A DNA stretch of 37,560 nt from an uncultured bacterium (GTDB taxonomy: Bacteria; Patescibacteriota; Minisyncoccia; Phycocordibacterales; UBA9973). The notes below the pieces were generated by a model. It was not told the origin of the DNA. It worked only from the letters and a program-made list of their open reading frames with translations, and made no database searches. Shown here piece by piece: positions 22,511 to 31,240 of the stretch; within the stretch, counting starts at the first letter, position 1, and each line of letters starts with the position of its first letter. The DNA lies in contig CALAYS010000172.1 in NCBI GenBank assembly GCA_937895515.1, positions 1 through 37,560 on the forward strand, given 5' to 3'. Position numbers and translations under genes: made by a program.

Positions 22511-22933
22511 CTAGTCTCGCTCCTCTCCTATATCCAAACTGTACATTTTAAAATCTTGAGATAAATTTCCTTTGTTACCTAAATCTTTTCTTATTGCCTG
22601 AATCATATTTTTTAGTTTTTCAACTTGTCCGTCTGAGTTTGTTGATGAAACACCGCCGGTCTTTATAAAGTCTTCAATTTCCTTCTGAGTATCTTTATTA
22701 GCAAAGAGTATAATCTCATCGTAATATTTCTTAAGAAATGCTTTTTTAACCTTTCGTCTTTCTTCTTTTGACAAATTTGGGTCATCTAAAAAAGCACGGG
22801 TATTATCCAATAGTTCTGAATATGATTTCATTTTAAACTGTCTTTTTTCTTCATCTTTAGTAAGAAGATAGTTAAAAATACTTACAACTGCACCCGATGT
22901 TATTGCGATGACTATACTTTGTAGAATATCCAT
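22511..22933 (-). CDS. Hypothetical membrane-anchored coiled-coil protein
   Basis: The protein has 140 residues. An N-terminal membrane helix (about 3-25, ILQSIVIAITSGAVVSIFNYLL) is followed by a long charged helical stretch. This includes FLDDPNLSKEERRKVKKAFLKKYYDEIILFANKDTQKEIEDFIKTGG. It has no recognised domain. It lies downstream of the Gabija-type genes on the same strand but 130 nt after the previous small gene, so co-transcription is possible, not certain. Confidence 0.65.
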   Translation of the reverse strand: MDILQSIVIAITSGAVVSIFNYLLTKDEEKRQFKMKSYSELLDNTRAFLDDPNLSKEERRKVKKAFLKKYYDEIILFANKDTQKEIEDFIKTGGVSSTNSDGQVEKLKNMIQAIRKDLGNKGNLSQDFKMYSLDIGEERD

Positions 22934-23063
22934 AATTTATATACTTCGGAGTCTGAACCTATCTCAAACTGGCTGGCGTACTTGAGCTAGAACCATAGTC
23001 GGTCAAGCCCAGTAAGGTTATCATTAACACTTTTATCTTAACATTTCGATGGTCTTTGAGCAC

Positions 23064-23246
23064 CTATAAAGTTACCTGATTACCATCTTTATCTAATACT
23101 ACTCCCTTTGGAAGTTTATATAGATCTGGGTTCTGTTTTTTATCTTCATCTAGTAACCATTGAAAGACAGCGACAACTCTATCTGTTTCTTCTTTAGTCC
23201 AGTTCTTAGGGTTTTTCTTGTCTTCTTGATTCATAAAAAGTGACAA
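23064..23246 (-). CDS. Small hypothetical protein
   Basis: This 60-residue, charged, soluble protein (KNPKNWTKEETDRVVAVFQWLLDEDKKQNPDLYKL) ends in a short beta-like tail (GVVLDKDGNQVTL). It lies 14 nt downstream of gajB in the same direction and is probably in the same transcript. No function is recognised. Its reality rests on operon position and an open frame only. Confidence 0.5.
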   Translation of the reverse strand: MSLFMNQEDKKNPKNWTKEETDRVVAVFQWLLDEDKKQNPDLYKLPKGVVLDKDGNQVTL

Positions 23247-23260
23247 AAGTGACAGTACTC

Positions 23261-24991
23261 TTAAAGATTAAAATTACTTAGAATGGGACACGCTTGTGAC
23301 ACGTCTTGCAATATAATTGTTTGACACTTCGCACGAGTTATACCTACAAGTAACAATTTTCTACTTTTTATTAATGGATCTACATCACCCCTAGCAACAA
23401 AGGGACAAGAGTGAAGGTTGTCAAAAAGTATTACACCATCGAATTCTTTTCCTTTTGCTTTGTGTATAGTCATAACATTAATACCTCCTTGATTTTTATT
23501 TTCAGAAACAATCTGAGTTTCAATGATTGCCATATCAAGTATGTTTCTGGCATTTTTATATGATCTTTTTTCTTCCCATTGACGACTAAGACCTTTTGAG
23601 ATTAAGCGACCTCTATTAAATGCCATTAAATACTCTGCACTTTTCCCAATACCTACTACTCCTGCATTTGTGGAAGCTAGTAATAAATTTTTTATCATCA
23701 GCCAATCTTTCTCTGGATCGCCAGTAAAAGATGTTGTAGTAATAGTTTCCATAATTCTTTTTATCTCAGACACAACAGTACCTCTTGTTGGTAAAGTTCC
23801 TCTCCTTAAATCAGAAGCCCAGCGAGAATACTTTTCCCATTCCGATCTTTGTCCTTTTGATCTGTATAAATTACAAATAAGATCTAATACTTCAGCGATA
23901 TCTAATAAAATATTTTCTTCCTGTTTTGGTTCTAGTAAACATGCAATAACCCTACTTGATAAGTAGGTAGCAGTTTCATCAAATTGAACTCTATGCGGAA
24001 TTTCCAATCTACCATTCGACTCTCTCAGTGCATTAGATATTATCTTAACTCCGTGACCCCAACTCGCTAGTATCGCAATACTTTCAGGTTCTCTTCCTAA
24101 TGCCGTTCGTATGCTTTGATACAAAATACCAACACTTTGCCTTATACGTAAATCTCTTTGAGATCCTCTTGGTTGATATTTAAGCATAGAAACACCACTA
24201 TATCCTGTTGTTCGAGGAGTATTATTTAATAAATCCCTAGCAAAGATAGCTATCTCGGTCCCACCACTTCTGTGGTTAGTATTTCCCAATGCAACTTGTG
24301 TAGGATTTAGTTCTCGAATAATATCATTTATTCTTTCAGGGGTAACGTCTTCACGGTAGTCATGAATCTGCTGATCTAAATCAGCTAATAAAATCACCTG
24401 TGATTCACCTGAAAAAACTCTTATATATTCCCATTGTTGAGCATCGGTATCTTGCGCTTCATCAATAATAATGAGTGGAAATTTCCGTGTATACAAGTCT
24501 CTAATTGTCTTACTACCCCTTAGTATACTAAGTGCTGTTTCAGCAAATAAATCAAAGCAAATCTTTCCATCTGTCATTAAAACATCTCTACGTTCCTGAA
24601 GCCATGTATCGTCATCCTTATTTCTACCTTGTCGTGCAGAATCCTCATCATGAGGTGAAAAAATAGTAAGCTTTTTAGGTATACCTAATAAGTAACCATG
24701 AGTTTTTATAATTTCCCAAAAGAAAGAGTGAAATGTCTGTATTGATAAAAAGTCTTGGAAATCATCTCTACTTACAACCAAGTCAGCCGACTGACTGATT
24801 CTAGAAACAGCTGCACGAGAAAAGCTTAAAAATAGAACTTGTTGTCCAGACTGCAAATTATTCTCATCAATATACTTGAGAGCCTTTTGAAGTGCTATTG
24901 TTGTTTTTCCGCTTCCAGGTCCACCTGTTACTAAGAGATGTCCTGTGGCATTTAAAACGATCTCATGTTCCTCACTAATTACTATTGCCAT
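23261..24991 (-). CDS. gajB: UvrD/Rep-like helicase, Gabija GajB-type
   Basis: This 576-residue superfamily 1 helicase has Walker A GGPGSGKTT (23-31), motif Ia VLFLSFSRAA, Walker B LIIIDEAQDTD (about 173-183), LLADLDQQIHDYRED (motif III region), motif V VMTIHKAKGKEFDGVIL and motif VI LLLVGITRAK. It starts 2 nt after the stop of the OLD-family nuclease gene. This tandem of a class 2 OLD nuclease and a UvrD-like helicase is the defining layout of Gabija anti-phage systems. In those, GajB is thought to sense or process DNA ends and to activate or assist GajA. It is longer than the roughly 500 residues of the type system, with extra sequence between motifs III and V. Confidence 0.85.
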   Translation of the reverse strand: MAIVISEEHEIVLNATGHLLVTGGPGSGKTTIALQKALKYIDENNLQSGQQVLFLSFSRAAVSRISQSADLVVSRDDFQDFLSIQTFHSFFWEIIKTHGYLLGIPKKLTIFSPHDEDSARQGRNKDDDTWLQERRDVLMTDGKICFDLFAETALSILRGSKTIRDLYTRKFPLIIIDEAQDTDAQQWEYIRVFSGESQVILLADLDQQIHDYREDVTPERINDIIRELNPTQVALGNTNHRSGGTEIAIFARDLLNNTPRTTGYSGVSMLKYQPRGSQRDLRIRQSVGILYQSIRTALGREPESIAILASWGHGVKIISNALRESNGRLEIPHRVQFDETATYLSSRVIACLLEPKQEENILLDIAEVLDLICNLYRSKGQRSEWEKYSRWASDLRRGTLPTRGTVVSEIKRIMETITTTSFTGDPEKDWLMIKNLLLASTNAGVVGIGKSAEYLMAFNRGRLISKGLSRQWEEKRSYKNARNILDMAIIETQIVSENKNQGGINVMTIHKAKGKEFDGVILFDNLHSCPFVARGDVDPLIKSRKLLLVGITRAKCQTIILQDVSQACPILSNFNL

Positions 24992-24993
24992 AG

Positions 24994-26835
24994 TTAGAAA
25001 TCTTCTTCCGCTGTAACAGCATTAACTACAGGAGCTTCACCTTGATCTGGAGTTAAGTTTTCAATATCAATCGGATCAACTGGAGCTGGTGCAGGATATT
25101 GTGAATAAATTGACTCCAAGAATTCTCTTATTGTCTGTGGTAATTGAGCAGTAGTACATAGTTTTATTACTTCAGCACATCTGCCATCACCTTTCTTATA
25201 AAAGAGTGCTTGCTTAGTAAAATTCTTTACCTCAGCATCTGAAGGTTTAATCGCTGGTAATACAAGAACACTAGTAGGCAACAAGCCATCGGCTACTAAA
25301 CTCTGTAAATAGTTCCATTGAATATCTATGGGTAATTCATCAGCTAATAATTTTTCAATATCCGAGTAAGCTGTCTGTTTGTTTATATCAAAATTACTAG
25401 CAATGGCAGAAACTTCTGCAGGAGTTCGAATGCCATTATCATAAAATGCAAAAGTCTTTAGTCCTAAAGATTTAAAGAATGCTCCATATTCAGATAGGTT
25501 ACCATCACCATCAGCATCAAAAAAAGTGATACCCGATAAATCAAATGGATAGTTATCAGGGTTCTCAGTTTCCATTACATCAACAGCCGCACGAAGAACT
25601 TGAAATTCCACTAATCCTTCTCCCACTAAAACAGCTTGCCCTAGAATCGCTTCAGCAATAGACGGTCTTAACTTCCTATAAAATAGTTTTGGTTTTAATC
25701 CTGCAGACAAAGTGACAGATGTACTGGTGACGTTTGCTTGATCGTCTCGCTTCAGTATCTTTATTTGCTCTGGAGAAAACTTTTCAATTACATAAGGAGA
25801 ATGGGATGTTATGAATGATTGTGAAGTATTCTTGAGTAGATAATCTACAATTCTTCGTTGTGTATGTGGAGATACTGCAATCTCAGGCTCTTCCATTGCG
25901 AATATGACGTTTTCCTTTTTAAGATCAGCAATAGCAGATAGGAGTGCAAATACCAAAGTGTTTAAGGTTCCTGTGCCTAGCTCTTGAAAAGGCACCGGAG
26001 CCTGATCTCGACTTGTCGACATAAAGAAAGAGACTGTCTTTCGCAAATGTTCTCGAGTAAGTTGTGATACAAAAAGGCGTGTTGGTTTATCAGCTGAATC
26101 AAGAGGAACATATTGTTTTATTCTTGCTTCGATATTATCAAGTATTGGACGTAATGCTCCAATTGAATCATCGAGAGGAGGATCTAATTCCATTAATTTA
26201 TTTCGAGTATCTTCCCATAACTGGGGACGAACTTGTCCTAATCGAAGTAGAATATCTAAAAGAGAACCACGCTCAAGACTTAAGGCACGGCTACCTGTTC
26301 TAATTGCTCTCAAATAAAGAAACCCAATCTCTCTTTTTACTGAACGATAAACTTCAGTCAAATCACCCTCGTCCTCTTCCCCTGGGCTCCGAGAATAGAA
26401 AGTTTTTGCCCAAAATTCATCTTCTTCTGAGTCATACTGTCCTTTTAACTGTAACCGTAAGCATGGCTCCACATCTGCAGTGTCGACAGTATCTATTTCA
26501 CCTAGTTCAAGCACACGTTTTTCTCCCTTGTGCCAAAATTCCAAATGTCCACCAAAAGTATTCTTTGCTTTTTCAGACAAATCAATAAGCACTGCTTCAA
26601 TAAAAATTTGAATAGGTTCACCTTCTTCATTTATATATTTTCCATTATAAAAATCGTACTCATCTATTGGTGATGTTCTGCTGAGTCTTTCTGGTCCAAG
26701 TAATAAATCGAGGGCTTCACAAACAGTTGATTTACCGACATTGTTTTTACCCACCAACAAAGTATGCTCTTCTAAAAAGAGTTCCGCGGATTTAATACAT
26801 CTGAAATTGTTTATTTTGAGAAATGAAACTTTCAT
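24994..26835 (-). CDS. gajA: OLD-family ATPase/TOPRIM nuclease, Gabija GajA-type
   Basis: The protein has 613 residues. The N-terminal ABC-type ATPase has Walker A GKNNVGKST (29-37), a signature-like ELGTGTLNTLVFALL (about 285-299), Walker B VIFAMEEPEIAVSPHTQRR (about 310-328) and the His switch TSHSPYVI. The C-terminal TOPRIM domain has the Glu of LVGEGLVEFQVLRA (about 406) and the acidic FFDADGDGN (about 438-446). This is the GajA arrangement: an ATP-regulated, sequence-selective DNA nicking nuclease active against phage DNA. The last 35 residues are Pro/Glu-rich and probably disordered. It is followed directly by gajB. Confidence 0.86.
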   Translation of the reverse strand: MKVSFLKINNFRCIKSAELFLEEHTLLVGKNNVGKSTVCEALDLLLGPERLSRTSPIDEYDFYNGKYINEEGEPIQIFIEAVLIDLSEKAKNTFGGHLEFWHKGEKRVLELGEIDTVDTADVEPCLRLQLKGQYDSEEDEFWAKTFYSRSPGEEDEGDLTEVYRSVKREIGFLYLRAIRTGSRALSLERGSLLDILLRLGQVRPQLWEDTRNKLMELDPPLDDSIGALRPILDNIEARIKQYVPLDSADKPTRLFVSQLTREHLRKTVSFFMSTSRDQAPVPFQELGTGTLNTLVFALLSAIADLKKENVIFAMEEPEIAVSPHTQRRIVDYLLKNTSQSFITSHSPYVIEKFSPEQIKILKRDDQANVTSTSVTLSAGLKPKLFYRKLRPSIAEAILGQAVLVGEGLVEFQVLRAAVDVMETENPDNYPFDLSGITFFDADGDGNLSEYGAFFKSLGLKTFAFYDNGIRTPAEVSAIASNFDINKQTAYSDIEKLLADELPIDIQWNYLQSLVADGLLPTSVLVLPAIKPSDAEVKNFTKQALFYKKGDGRCAEVIKLCTTAQLPQTIREFLESIYSQYPAPAPVDPIDIENLTPDQGEAPVVNAVTAEEDF

Positions 26836-27183
26836 ATTTTATTAATTGCCATTTTACGCACTCAATCTTACTAATCATATCATTTTTTACTTGATTTTTC
26901 TATCTTTCATTGTCTTTTGTTTTGTTGCGTATTAAGTACATCGGATGATATCCCTGTCAGGTATTCTTTCGTCTTAATCAACTTACTCTCAAACAATCCA
27001 ATCTAAAAAATCCTTTAAGTTTGGGATTTTTTAGATTTAACTACTCTATATAGTTTTGCATACAAAAAGTTAAATCACTTAAGTTGATAAAATTTTTGTA
27101 AGGTCAATTACAAAAAATATTTTTCTGCAGAAAAAAATAATGATTTGCGACCACATTTTATAAATAACTTTTTAAAGAAAAAT
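26836..27183. promoter_or_regulatory. Divergent intergenic region between gajA and the methyltransferase
   Basis: This 348-nt spacer should hold promoters for both strands. On the plus strand TGA-TAAAAT (27085-27093) is a plausible extended -10 for the methyltransferase. A perfect 14-bp inverted repeat with a 10-nt loop (27000-27037, arms AATCTAAAAAATCC and complement) stands in the middle, and may be a terminator, an operator or a structured leader. ATTAAG/CTTAAT (about 26932 and 26974) is a further weak pair. No gene is seen. Confidence 0.5.
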
Positions 27184-28470
27184 ATGGAGAAACTAGAATG
27201 GAAAACAATCACAAAAACGGTAAACGAACTAATACCCCAAAAGATTAATCCGAGGACAATATCAGATAAGCAACTATCTGACCTAAAGAGAAGTCTTGAG
27301 AAGTACAACTTAGTAGAAATACCTGCTGTCGATTTAGACGGCACAATACTCGCGGGACACCAAAGAATTAAAGTATTAAAGATACTCGGTCGTGGTGATG
27401 AATTAATAGACTGCCGAGTGCCAAATAGAAAGCTCACAGAGAAAGAATCTAAAGAATATCTTATAGCTTCGAACAAACTCGGTGGAGATTTTGATTATGA
27501 TTTATTGAAATCATTTGATTTTGAAACTCTTGAGTTTGCAGGGTTTAGTAAAATTGAATTAGGTGAACTTTGGGATAAAGAAAAAGAAATTACTGATGAT
27601 GAGTTTGATGTTGAGGATGAGCTTAAAAAAATTAAGAAACCTATTACTCAACTCGGTGATGTAATTTATTTAGGTCAAAGCAAGATTATCTGTGGAGATA
27701 GCACCAAACAAGAAACACTAGATAAACTATTCGGGAAAGAGAAAGCGAGCATGGTCTACTCGGACCCAATTTACAATATTTCGGTAGACTATTCAGGAGG
27801 CATTGGAGGGCGAGCTAACTACGGTGGTGATGTAAATGATTCTCGCACTTTTGAAGAGTATAAAAAGTTCTTAAAAGATAGTATGGAGTGTGCACTCTCT
27901 GTATCACATGATGACCTGCATATATTTTACTACTCCGACCAAATTTATATAGGAATAATTCAAGAACTATATAGATCCCTCGGTATTGAAAACAAGCGTG
28001 TCTGCTTGTGGCTAAAAAATAATCAAAATTGTGTTCCTGGGGTATTTTGTAACAAAGTATATGAACCAGCAACTTATGGCGTACGAGGAAAACCTTACTT
28101 AACAGAATCGATTACTACCCTCAATGAGGTTATGAATAAAGAGTTCGGTACTGGTAATGAACTCATGTCTCAAGTAGATAATTTTATAGAGATATGGACA
28201 GCCAAACGCCTTTCTGCAAAAGATTACGAACACGCGACTAGTAAACCGAGCACCTTACATGAGAAAGCTATTAAACGCTGTACAAAGCCCAATGACATCA
28301 TTTTAGATAGCTTTCTAGGTTCTGGTAGTACTCTGATCGCAGGAGAAGCTCTTGGTCGAAGAGTATACGGCTGTGAACTCGAACCACAATTTTGTGACCT
28401 AATTGTACGTCGTTGGGAAAAACTAACAGGTCAAAAAGCGGTATATGAAAAAGACAAAGAAACTGCTTAA
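27184..28470 (+). CDS. ParB-domain DNA methyltransferase (phage-type, orphan)
   Basis: The protein has 428 residues from the ATG at 27184; a TTG at 27145 is the alternative. The N-terminal ParB/Srx-like domain (about 10-95) shows INPRTISDKQLSDLKRSLEKYN and the GTILAGHQRIKVLKILG motif. The C-terminal N4/N6-type methyltransferase has catalytic motif IV MVYSDPIYNI, where Pro-Pro is replaced by Pro-Ile, and SAM motif I DSFLGSGSTLIAGEALGRRVYGCELEP. The order (catalytic motif first) is that of the beta class. It would methylate adenine-N6 or cytosine-N4. Such fusions are common in phages next to terminase genes. No restriction enzyme partner is nearby. Confidence 0.88.
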   Translation: MEKLEWKTITKTVNELIPQKINPRTISDKQLSDLKRSLEKYNLVEIPAVDLDGTILAGHQRIKVLKILGRGDELIDCRVPNRKLTEKESKEYLIASNKLGGDFDYDLLKSFDFETLEFAGFSKIELGELWDKEKEITDDEFDVEDELKKIKKPITQLGDVIYLGQSKIICGDSTKQETLDKLFGKEKASMVYSDPIYNISVDYSGGIGGRANYGGDVNDSRTFEEYKKFLKDSMECALSVSHDDLHIFYYSDQIYIGIIQELYRSLGIENKRVCLWLKNNQNCVPGVFCNKVYEPATYGVRGKPYLTESITTLNEVMNKEFGTGNELMSQVDNFIEIWTAKRLSAKDYEHATSKPSTLHEKAIKRCTKPNDIILDSFLGSGSTLIAGEALGRRVYGCELEPQFCDLIVRRWEKLTGQKAVYEKDKETA

Positions 28471-29038
28471 TAAATTAGCAGAAGAAGTTGAAAAGACACC
28501 TGTCATTCAGATTGCTTGCGACAAATTTGGAATATCCCGAAATACTTTTTATCGCTGGATGAAAGAAGAGAAGAGTTTCCTTATTCGTATCAACGAAGCT
28601 ATGTCACTTGGTAATGGTCTTGTAAGTGATGTTGCAATAAGTAATGTACTTGAGGGAATTAAAAGAAAAGATGCTATGTATACCAAATATTGGTTGAGCC
28701 ACAGACATCCTGACTTTAGAAGACCGTTTGTATTCAAAGTTGATTCTGATGATCTAATCAATCATTTCAGATCTACCATGGAGGGAGTCAAGAAACGTGA
28801 GATCGAAGAAGATATAAAGAGTGCTATTACAGATTCAGATCGCAAGAAACAAGAAGAAGCAGAAAAAAGTGCTTCAAAGTTTCTAGATAAATGGAGATCT
28901 GTTTTGAGTAAGCCAGACGAATATCGAGCACAACAAATATTTGAGAAGTGGAAAAAAGAGTATGAGGAAAGTGGAAAAGAGCCACCTAAAATGACTAAAA
29001 AACCCGATGGATCTGATTTACCTCCTGTGCCATTCTAG
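28445..29038 (+). CDS. Terminase small subunit-like HTH protein
   Basis: This 197-residue protein overlaps the methyltransferase gene by 26 nt. A helix-turn-helix (about 18-40: TPVIQIACDKFGISRNTFYRWMKE) is followed by LIRINEAMSLGNGLVSDVAISNVLEGIKRKDAMYTKYWLSHRHPDFRR. This is the pattern of phBC6A51-type HTH / terminase small subunit proteins of phages. The C-terminal half is a charged helix with a Pro-rich tail. No large terminase gene is present. It could mark a phage satellite or a decayed prophage, or act as a DNA-binding regulator. Confidence 0.68.
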   Translation: MKKTKKLLNKLAEEVEKTPVIQIACDKFGISRNTFYRWMKEEKSFLIRINEAMSLGNGLVSDVAISNVLEGIKRKDAMYTKYWLSHRHPDFRRPFVFKVDSDDLINHFRSTMEGVKKREIEEDIKSAITDSDRKKQEEAEKSASKFLDKWRSVLSKPDEYRAQQIFEKWKKEYEESGKEPPKMTKKPDGSDLPPVPF

Positions 29039-29049
29039 CTAATTTGAAA

Positions 29050-29571
29050 TTACTTAATCTTTTCTCCATCAAAGATAAATTCTTTGATCTTCCAATTAGC
29101 ATCAGTTTCAATTGAAGCTTGATCATCTTTACCAATGAATTCAAGTTTCATTGACCAATACGCACGAACCATAGCCCCAAATCCATTTTGACTATCTATA
29201 TATGAAGATACTTCAAAAAGATTGGGGTTTTGTGGATCAACTTTTGTAGTCGGTGGATTATACTTCGCTGTTGATGGTGATGTAAGTGGAACTTTGTCGA
29301 TATATGACTTTGCAAGAATTCTCGCACTTTGGAATTTTACTTCCTTGATATCTTGAACTGCTTGTTCAGCAGGAGTAAGTTCAGGTGTTGGCTCTGCAAT
29401 TATCTGACTTACAAATATTGGAACTACTATCAATACGAGTAGTAATGTTCCTATTGGGTGCTGACGAAACCAATTTCTTAAATCACTTTTACAATGTGGA
29501 CAGATAGTTGCTTTCGCATCTACTTCCATTCTACATTTAGGACACAATTTTTTACCAGCTTGATCGCTCAT
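29050..29571 (-). CDS. Zinc-ribbon membrane protein
   Basis: The protein has 173 residues. The N-terminal zinc ribbon has two CxxC pairs (CPKC ... CPHC, about 10-30). A membrane helix follows (about 40-62, IGTLLLVLIVVPIFVSQII), then an outer domain of about 110 residues (VKFQSARILAKSYIDKVPLTSPSTAKY ... ASIETDANWKIKEFIFDGEKI). This order is common in phage and Gram-positive small proteins of unknown role. It is convergent to the terminase-like gene (12-nt gap) and divergent from the recombinase. Confidence 0.75.
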   Translation of the reverse strand: MSDQAGKKLCPKCRMEVDAKATICPHCKSDLRNWFRQHPIGTLLLVLIVVPIFVSQIIAEPTPELTPAEQAVQDIKEVKFQSARILAKSYIDKVPLTSPSTAKYNPPTTKVDPQNPNLFEVSSYIDSQNGFGAMVRAYWSMKLEFIGKDDQASIETDANWKIKEFIFDGEKIK

Positions 29572-29582
29572 GGTATTTTTTC

Positions 29583-29729
29583 TTTGCGTATTAATTTATA
29601 AATCCTAGGGTAAGACGCAAAAAGCCTACCACATAGGTAGTACCTTGCGGTACTCATACCAGTTTCCCGATATGGCGATCAAGCGACCCTATATGATAGG
29701 TTCTTTACGCTTGATCGACTTTTCGCCAT
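29583..29729. repeat. Cluster of inverted repeats upstream of the serine recombinase
   Basis: Consecutive stems: TTTGCGT/ACGCAAA (29583-29589 with 29615-29621); CTACC/GGTAG (29626-29640); AGTACC-TTGC-GGTACT (29639-29654); CGATCAAGCG/CGCTTGATCG (29676-29685 with 29708-29717); and an overlapping ATGGCGA/TCGCCAT (29672-29678 with 29723-29729). The last two exclude each other. Such density next to a serine integrase gene fits a recombination (attachment) region or a structured leader. No gene is seen in 29572-29872. Confidence 0.55.
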
Positions 29730-29851
29730 GCCACTGATTTCTCAAATAGTTTAGGCTACTTTTTTCTTATTCAACTGTAAACGAATAATAACATTTTCGA
29801 CCCTATTATTCAACGACCATTCTATCGCAGAAGCTTAAAATCACAGAGGAA

Positions 29852-29871
29852 GTTACCAACAAGTTACCAAC
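29852..29871 (+). repeat. Tandem GTTACCAAC repeat before the recombinase
   Basis: Two copies of GTTACCAAC (29852-29860 and 29863-29871) are separated by AA and end just before the first possible recombinase ATG. They may be an operator or recombinase-binding sites. Confidence 0.45.
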
Positions 29872-29917
29872 GATGAAAGGCTTAGCAAAAGAGCTAATCT
29901 GCGTCATTAATATATAT

Positions 29918-31240
29918 ATGGAGACACAATATATTAATAACCTAGGTGTAAAGACAGAAATATTAAGAGCAAAAGTTAGATATGTTTTATACGCTCGTAA
30001 GTCTACTGAATCTGACGAGAAACAAGCTCTATCAATTGAATCTCAAGTAAAAGAAATGTTAACTATCGCAGATCGTGATGGTTTAGAAATTGTAGACATA
30101 CGAAGAGAATCTCATAGTGCTAAAGAGTCAGGACAGCGACCTGTTTTTAAAGAAGTTTTAGAAGATGTAAGACGAGGTAGATATAGTGGAATACTAACTT
30201 GGGCACCAGACAGATTAAGTAGAAACGCAGGAGACCTTGGGTCAGTTGTTGATCTCATGGATGAAAATAAGTTGATAGAGATTAGAACATATGGACAACA
30301 CTTCAAGAATTCACCGAATGAAAAGTTCTTACTTATGATTTTATGTTCTCAAGCAAAACTTGAGAATGATAATAAAAGTATCAATGTTAAACGAGGACTT
30401 AGAACAAGATGTGAAATGGGACTTCGCCCAGGTCCTGCTCTCTTTGGGTATCTCAACGAAAAACATGCGGATAAGAAATGTCAGGTAGTTATAGATCCAG
30501 AACGAGCACCGATAGTAAAACAGATGTTTGAAAAAGTAGCTTATGAAAAATGGAGTGGCAGAAAGATATTTCATTGGCTTAAATTTGAACTCAATATGAA
30601 AACAAGAAATGGAAATAAAGGTTTAACTCTTGGAAACATCTACCTCTTATTACAAAGCCCTTTTTATTATGGTGTGTTCGAATACCCAAGCAAAAGTGGA
30701 AACTTCTATACAGGAAAACACGAGCCAATTATTACAAAAGAATTATTTGATCAAGTTCAATCACAAATTAAAAGCCAAGTGTTAAGAACCCAAGAACCGA
30801 AAGAATTTGCTTTCACTCGAATGATGACTTGTGGACTGTGTGGCTCTGGTATATGTGCGGATGAAAAATTTAAGAAACTAAAAGATGGATCAGTTAATCG
30901 TCACATCTATTACGGATGTACTAAAGCCAAGGACAAAGATTGCAAGTGTGGGTATATTAATGAGATTGAACTAATAGAACAGTTTGAGAAACTTCTCAAC
31001 CAGATCAGTATTAATGAGATAGGAATGAAAGATAAGATTAAGGAAGAAGTTCAGAGAATAAAGAGGTTTCAACAGTCTGTATTAGGCCTAAAACAACAAA
31101 TACAGATTAATGAGGTAGATGTTCGTAATTACGCTAAGTTTATATTAAAAGACGGATCAATAGATGAAAAGCGAGAGTTACTGAGTTGTTTTAAGAGTAA
31201 GATTTATCTAGAACAAAAGAAAATAACTATTACGAGATAG
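29918..31240 (+). CDS. Large serine recombinase (site-specific integrase)
   Basis: The protein has 440 residues from the ATG at 29918; an in-frame ATG at 29873 would add 15. The resolvase domain begins RYVLYARKSTESDEKQALSIESQ, with the catalytic Ser of ARKS (S29), and continues with the DRLSRNAGD motif. The recombinase domain (about 160-270) and a zinc ribbon (TCGLCGSGI ... YYGCTKAKDKDCKCGY) follow, then a short coiled-coil end. It catalyses integration or excision via a covalent phosphoserine. It is probably responsible for the mobility of the region to its left. The C-terminal part is shorter than in phage phiC31-type integrases. Confidence 0.9.
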   Translation: METQYINNLGVKTEILRAKVRYVLYARKSTESDEKQALSIESQVKEMLTIADRDGLEIVDIRRESHSAKESGQRPVFKEVLEDVRRGRYSGILTWAPDRLSRNAGDLGSVVDLMDENKLIEIRTYGQHFKNSPNEKFLLMILCSQAKLENDNKSINVKRGLRTRCEMGLRPGPALFGYLNEKHADKKCQVVIDPERAPIVKQMFEKVAYEKWSGRKIFHWLKFELNMKTRNGNKGLTLGNIYLLLQSPFYYGVFEYPSKSGNFYTGKHEPIITKELFDQVQSQIKSQVLRTQEPKEFAFTRMMTCGLCGSGICADEKFKKLKDGSVNRHIYYGCTKAKDKDCKCGYINEIELIEQFEKLLNQISINEIGMKDKIKEEVQRIKRFQQSVLGLKQQIQINEVDVRNYAKFILKDGSIDEKRELLSCFKSKIYLEQKKITITR

